Of a stretch of 64,000 nucleotides of DNA, positions 61,291 through 64,000 are shown piece after piece (position 1 is the first letter of the stretch; each line of letters starts with the position of its first letter). Under the pieces are notes generated by a model. That model did not search any database. It had not been told where the DNA came from and saw only the letters and a list, made by a program, of their open reading frames with translations. Both the position numbers and the translations under genes were made by a program. The DNA comes from Tenacibaculum aquimarinum (GTDB taxonomy: Bacteria; Bacteroidota; Bacteroidia; Flavobacteriales; Flavobacteriaceae). The stretch is from the NCBI RefSeq assembly GCF_022478115.1, contig NZ_JAKGSC010000001.1, positions 434,001 to 498,000 on the forward strand, in the 5' to 3' direction.

Positions 61291-61299
61291 AATCTGAGA

Positions 61300-62433
61300 T
61301 TATTTTGTGCTACAACCACTCATTGTTGTAATTCTTACAACTTCGGTTGGTGGTAAATTTGCATTTCTTTTTAATAATTGAGAAACCATTTCTTTGGTAA
61401 TATCGGCAAAAGCTTTTTCTAACTTTGTTCCGTTTTGTAATGCTACCGGATGACCAACGTCACCAGCTTCTCTTACGCTTTGTACTAAAGGAATTTCTCC
61501 TAAAAATTGTGTTTTTATGTCTTCTGCAAGATTTTTTGCACCGTCTTTACCGAAGATATAATATTTATTTTCTGGCAATTCTTCTGGTGTAAAATATGCC
61601 ATATTTTCTATAATTCCTAAAACAGGAACGTTTATACTGTCTTGCTGAAACATTGCAACTCCTTTTTTAGCATCTGCCAAGGCAATGTTTTGTGGTGTAC
61701 TTACAACAACCGCACCGTTTATTGGTAAGGCTTGTACTATTGATAAATGTACATCTCCTGTTCCTGGTGGTAAATCGATTAGTAAGAAATCTAACTCGCC
61801 CCAATCTGCATCAAAAATTAATTGATTTAATGCTTTTGAAGCCATTGGTCCACGCCAAATTACTGCTTGATCTGGATTTGTAAAAAAACCTAAAGACAAT
61901 AATTTTACGCCGTAATTTTCTACGGGTCTCATTTTAGAACGACCTTCTACTTTTACTGAAAGTGGTCTTTCTTTTTCTACATCGAACATTATGTGTTGTG
62001 ATGGTCCGTAAACATCGGCATCTAAAACACCAACCTTAAAGCCCATTTTTGCTAAAGAAATAGCAGTATTTGCTGTAATTGTAGATTTACCAACTCCTCC
62101 TTTACCTGAAGCTATGGCAATAATATTCTGAATATTTGGAATTTCTTTTCCGCGAATTTGATTCGGGTTTTCCTTTGGTGCAGCGGCAACAACTTTTACA
62201 GTTACTTTTACGTCAATCTCTTCACCAAAAGCAGTTTTTAAAGCTTTTGTAATTTCTGTATCAACTTTCTTTTTTGCTTGTAAAGTTGGGTTGCTAATTG
62301 TTACATCTATTAACACTTCGTTACCGAAAGTTACAACGTTTGTAACGTTATTATTTTCTATTAAACTTTTACCTTCTCCTGGTGCAGTAATAGTTTCTAA
62401 TACTTTGTATATATCTTGTTTCTTAAAACTCAC
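61300..62433 (-). CDS. Mrp/NBP35-family Fe-S carrier ATPase
   Basis: The 377-residue protein has an N-terminal MIP18-like domain (about 1-80), P-loop GKGGVGKST (110-118), LLIDLPPGTGDVHLS and ENMAYF. The usual Cys pair of Mrp is replaced near 290-300 by a segment without Cys (FTPEELPENKYYIFG), while a single Cys is at the C-terminus (SGCSTK). It probably carries Fe-S clusters to client proteins. It is co-transcribed with the NifU-type gene. Confidence 0.9.
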   Translation of the reverse strand: MSFKKQDIYKVLETITAPGEGKSLIENNNVTNVVTFGNEVLIDVTISNPTLQAKKKVDTEITKALKTAFGEEIDVKVTVKVVAAAPKENPNQIRGKEIPNIQNIIAIASGKGGVGKSTITANTAISLAKMGFKVGVLDADVYGPSQHIMFDVEKERPLSVKVEGRSKMRPVENYGVKLLSLGFFTNPDQAVIWRGPMASKALNQLIFDADWGELDFLLIDLPPGTGDVHLSIVQALPINGAVVVSTPQNIALADAKKGVAMFQQDSINVPVLGIIENMAYFTPEELPENKYYIFGKDGAKNLAEDIKTQFLGEIPLVQSVREAGDVGHPVALQNGTKLEKAFADITKEMVSQLLKRNANLPPTEVVRITTMSGCSTK

Positions 62434-62533
62434 GTCTTATCTTTATTTAATCTTGATTGCAAAGATACGGCTTAGTAAGCAGAAAATAAAGCAAGTAGAT
62501 TGTGATTATTTATGGATTGATAAGTAGTGCTTA

Positions 62534-62863
62534 TTATAATTCTTCGGAAGGATTCCAAAAGACTTTTTCTAAATCTTGAATTTGATTTTCAACAACAACA
62601 ATTCCTTCGTTTTCCAGTAATTGTTGCATTAAATTGGTTCCATCAAAATGATGCTTTCCTGTTAGTAAACCTTTTCTATTTACAACTCTATGTGCTGGAA
62701 TATCTTCTAAATTATGAGCTTTGTTCATTGCCCAACCAACCATTCTTGCAGAACGTGCTGCACCAAGATAGGTTGCAATTGCTCCGTAACTGGTTACTTT
62801 TCCTAACGGAATTAAACGCGCTACTTTATAAACTCTTTCAAAAAAATTATCGGATTCTTTCAC
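62534..62863 (-). CDS. Alkyltransferase-like protein (ATL, MGMT family)
   Basis: The 109-residue protein has the MGMT DNA-binding fold, but the active Cys is Ala57 (IPAHRV in place of PCHRV). It is therefore an ATL protein, which binds O6-alkylguanine and hands it to excision repair. I chose GTG at 62863, which gives the standard start MKESDNFFERVYKVARLIP. An in-frame TTG 15 bases upstream overlaps a TATCTTCC promoter-like sequence. Confidence 0.88.
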   Translation of the reverse strand: MKESDNFFERVYKVARLIPLGKVTSYGAIATYLGAARSARMVGWAMNKAHNLEDIPAHRVVNRKGLLTGKHHFDGTNLMQQLLENEGIVVVENQIQDLEKVFWNPSEEL

Positions 62864-62889
62864 GAAGGGAAGATACAACCTTTAATAAG

Positions 62890-62910
62890 ATTCTGAAACA
62901 AATTCAGAAT
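62890..62910. repeat. Small REP-like palindrome
   Basis: ATTCTGAA pairs with TTCAGAAT around a short loop, between the ATL gene and trmB. It is the kind of short palindrome often scattered in flavobacterial genomes. Confidence 0.5.
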
Positions 62911-62919
62911 GACAAAAAA

Positions 62920-63591
62920 CTAATAGTTGAGCTTAAAACGAATATAAGTAATTGCTTTATCTGTTTCTAAATACTGTTTTTCGTAGAAAGTTTGTGTAGA
63001 TAAAACATCTTCTGGAGCGCCTTCATTTTTATAAACCGTATGGTTTGCATATAAAACTTCATGACCTTCTCCATGCAATAATCCTAAAGTATAACCGTGC
63101 ATGAATTCAGAATCTGTTTTAAGATTCATAATTCCGTCTTCCTTTAAAATGTGATGGTATTTCTTTAAAAATGACGTGTTTGTCATTCTATGTTTTGTTC
63201 TTTGGTATTTTATTTGCGGATCTGGGAAAGTAATCCAGATTTCATCAACTTCATTTTCAGCAAAAATAAAATCTACTAACTCAATTTGAGTTCTAATAAA
63301 AGCTGCATTTTCTAAATTCTCTTCAGTAGCAGTTTTAGCACCACGCCAAAAACGAGCACCTTTAATATCTATACCAATAAAGTTTTTTTCAGGGTATTTT
63401 TGAGCTAAAGCAACTGTATATTCACCTTTACCACAACCTAATTCTAAAACAATAGGATTATCGTTCTTAAAAAAAGTGTTCCATTTTCCTTTTAAAGAAA
63501 AACCGGTAACAACCTCTTCTCTAGTTGGCTGAATTACATTTTTAAACGTTTTGTTTTCTTCAAAACGCTTTTGTTTGTTTTTGCTTCCCAA
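62920..63591 (-). CDS. trmB: tRNA (guanine-N7)-methyltransferase
   Basis: The 223-residue SAM-dependent enzyme methylates G46 of tRNA. It has the SAM motif LELGCGKGEYTV near 48-59, NFIGIDIKGARFWRG and the catalytic-region EIWITFPDPQIKYQRTKHRM in outline. Length is standard. The gene upstream encodes a small membrane protein. Confidence 0.94.
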   Translation of the reverse strand: MGSKNKQKRFEENKTFKNVIQPTREEVVTGFSLKGKWNTFFKNDNPIVLELGCGKGEYTVALAQKYPEKNFIGIDIKGARFWRGAKTATEENLENAAFIRTQIELVDFIFAENEVDEIWITFPDPQIKYQRTKHRMTNTSFLKKYHHILKEDGIMNLKTDSEFMHGYTLGLLHGEGHEVLYANHTVYKNEGAPEDVLSTQTFYEKQYLETDKAITYIRFKLNY

Positions 63592-63603
63592 AATTAGTAG
63601 AAA

Positions 63604-63825
63604 TTAAGCTCTGTCTTCAGTTCCGTTTTTTGCAAATTTCTTAGACTCTCCCATCCAATATGCAAAAAGAACAATAAGTACAAGTAAGAAAAGCCAGTTA
63701 ACTCCGTTTGAGAGCCACCAACCATATTCTTGATTTGCAAGATCTAAACGTAACCAATTAAAAGGTAGAAATAATAAATCAGTAAATAAACTACCAATCC
63801 ATTTAAAAATATTGAATGCTAACAT
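63604..63825 (-). CDS. Small membrane protein (73 aa)
   Basis: The protein starts MLAFNIFKWIGSLFTDLLFL and has two hydrophobic stretches (about 8-25 and 43-60), Trp-rich, with a charged tail. Proteins like this precede trmB in some flavobacteria. The longer open frame upstream is rejected because a minus-strand -7 element lies inside it and a divergent gene starts at 63867. Function unknown. Confidence 0.65.
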   Translation of the reverse strand: MLAFNIFKWIGSLFTDLLFLPFNWLRLDLANQEYGWWLSNGVNWLFLLVLIVLFAYWMGESKKFAKNGTEDRA

Positions 63826-63833
63826 AACTTGAG

Positions 63834-63854
63834 TATCTTTACACTGCAAAAATA
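63834..63854. promoter_or_regulatory. Overlapping divergent promoters
   Basis: TATCTTTA (63834-63841) on the plus strand serves the gene at 63867. CAAAAATA (63847-63854), that is TATTTTTG on the minus strand, serves the gene ending at 63604. The two elements are only 5 bp apart. Confidence 0.55.
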
Positions 63855-63866
63855 TAAAAAGAAACG

Positions 63867-64000
63867 ATGTTAGCCAATTTTTTCGCAAAATCTAAGCCTA
63901 TAACTTTTGTAGTTCTAGGATTATTGTTTGTAGTGTACTTGTTTTTGGCGCTTTTTACTGGTTTTGACATCAGTTTTTATTTCAAGAATTCTATTTTTTC
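63867..64000 (+). CDS. DUF6427-like membrane protein, N-terminal part (3' end outside window)
   Basis: Only 44 residues are visible. They begin MLANFFAKSKPITFVVLGLL and run into a hydrophobic helix. This start is typical of the flavobacterial DUF6427 multi-pass membrane proteins (often near ubiE), but too little is present for certainty. The reading frame is open to the window edge. Confidence 0.6.
   Translation, partial: MLANFFAKSKPITFVVLGLLFVVYLFLALFTGFDISFYFKNSIF

Noticed and set aside
62527..62970. Plus-strand ORF of 147 codons opposite the ATL gene and trmB end
   Set aside because: Leu/Phe/Gln-rich low-complexity translation over two clear minus-strand genes.
1..64000. CRISPR array
   Set aside because: No series of regularly spaced identical repeats was found. 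The repeats present are dispersed hairpins.

Overview
The window is AT-rich DNA from a member of the Bacteroidota, most probably a marine Flavobacteriaceae of the Polaribacter/Tenacibaculum kind. This is inferred from many TAnnTTTG (-7) promoters, short lipoprotein signals, a TonB receptor with a carboxypeptidase-like N-terminal domain, MbnP/MbnH-type proteins, a SufABCD operon, DUF6427- and DUF4468-type proteins, and families of intergenic hairpin repeats. No species name can be given from the sequence alone. Most of the window is ordinary core chromosome.

Layout. 1-3.1 kb: the end of a large outer-membrane protein and a small beta-barrel protein. 3.2-5.5 kb: a minus-strand group (AraC regulator, 32-aa CxxC peptide, AhpD-like protein, secreted cupredoxin-like protein). 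5.6-10.8 kb: two amino-acid transporters, an alpha/beta hydrolase, a small lipoprotein flanked by inverted repeats, and thiL. 11-15.6 kb: a four-gene operon of surface proteins ending in an MbnP/MbnH-type pair. 15.7-20.5 kb: sufA-sufB-(lactonase-like lipoprotein)-sufC-sufD. 20.6-30 kb: psd, a PIF1/RecD-like helicase, an MFS permease, DUF2200, and the 2-oxoglutarate dehydrogenase genes sucB and sucA. 30.1-30.5 kb: a tRNA-Asn/Gly/Leu operon.

30.54-35.68 kb is the most unusual part. It is a compact integrated element of about 5.1 kb, bounded by a 21-bp duplication of the 3' end of tRNA-Leu(CAA). It carries a complete tyrosine integrase, an excisionase-like HTH protein, an unknown protein, a putative phage/plasmid-type replication initiator, a secreted DUF4468-like protein and a small minus-strand ORF. 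It also has paired GTTGGCA repeats with identical 11-bp spacing near both ends, a cluster of palindromes behind the replication gene, and a structured intergenic region. I see no capsid, secretion, relaxase or Zot-like gene, so it looks like a minimal integrative plasmid or phage satellite.

35.8-64 kb returns to core functions: prs-rplY-pth; queD with a 26-aa membrane peptide; an enoyl-CoA hydratase; a MATE exporter; a universal stress protein; an AddB-like nuclease; a nitrilase; plsC with an acyl-ACP desaturase; a TonB receptor with a repeat lipoprotein; pgi; an M23 peptidase; and aromatic amino-acid breakdown (tryptophan dioxygenase, hppD, hmgA). The right end holds a redox/Fe-S group (ferredoxin, ferredoxin-NADP reductase, NifU-type and Mrp proteins), an alkyltransferase-like protein and trmB.

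A second theme is a dispersed structured repeat with at least six copies (4.4, 25.7, 27.2, 41.1, 58.0 and 61.0 kb). Its closing stem shows compensatory changes and its inner hairpin comes in two interchangeable types.
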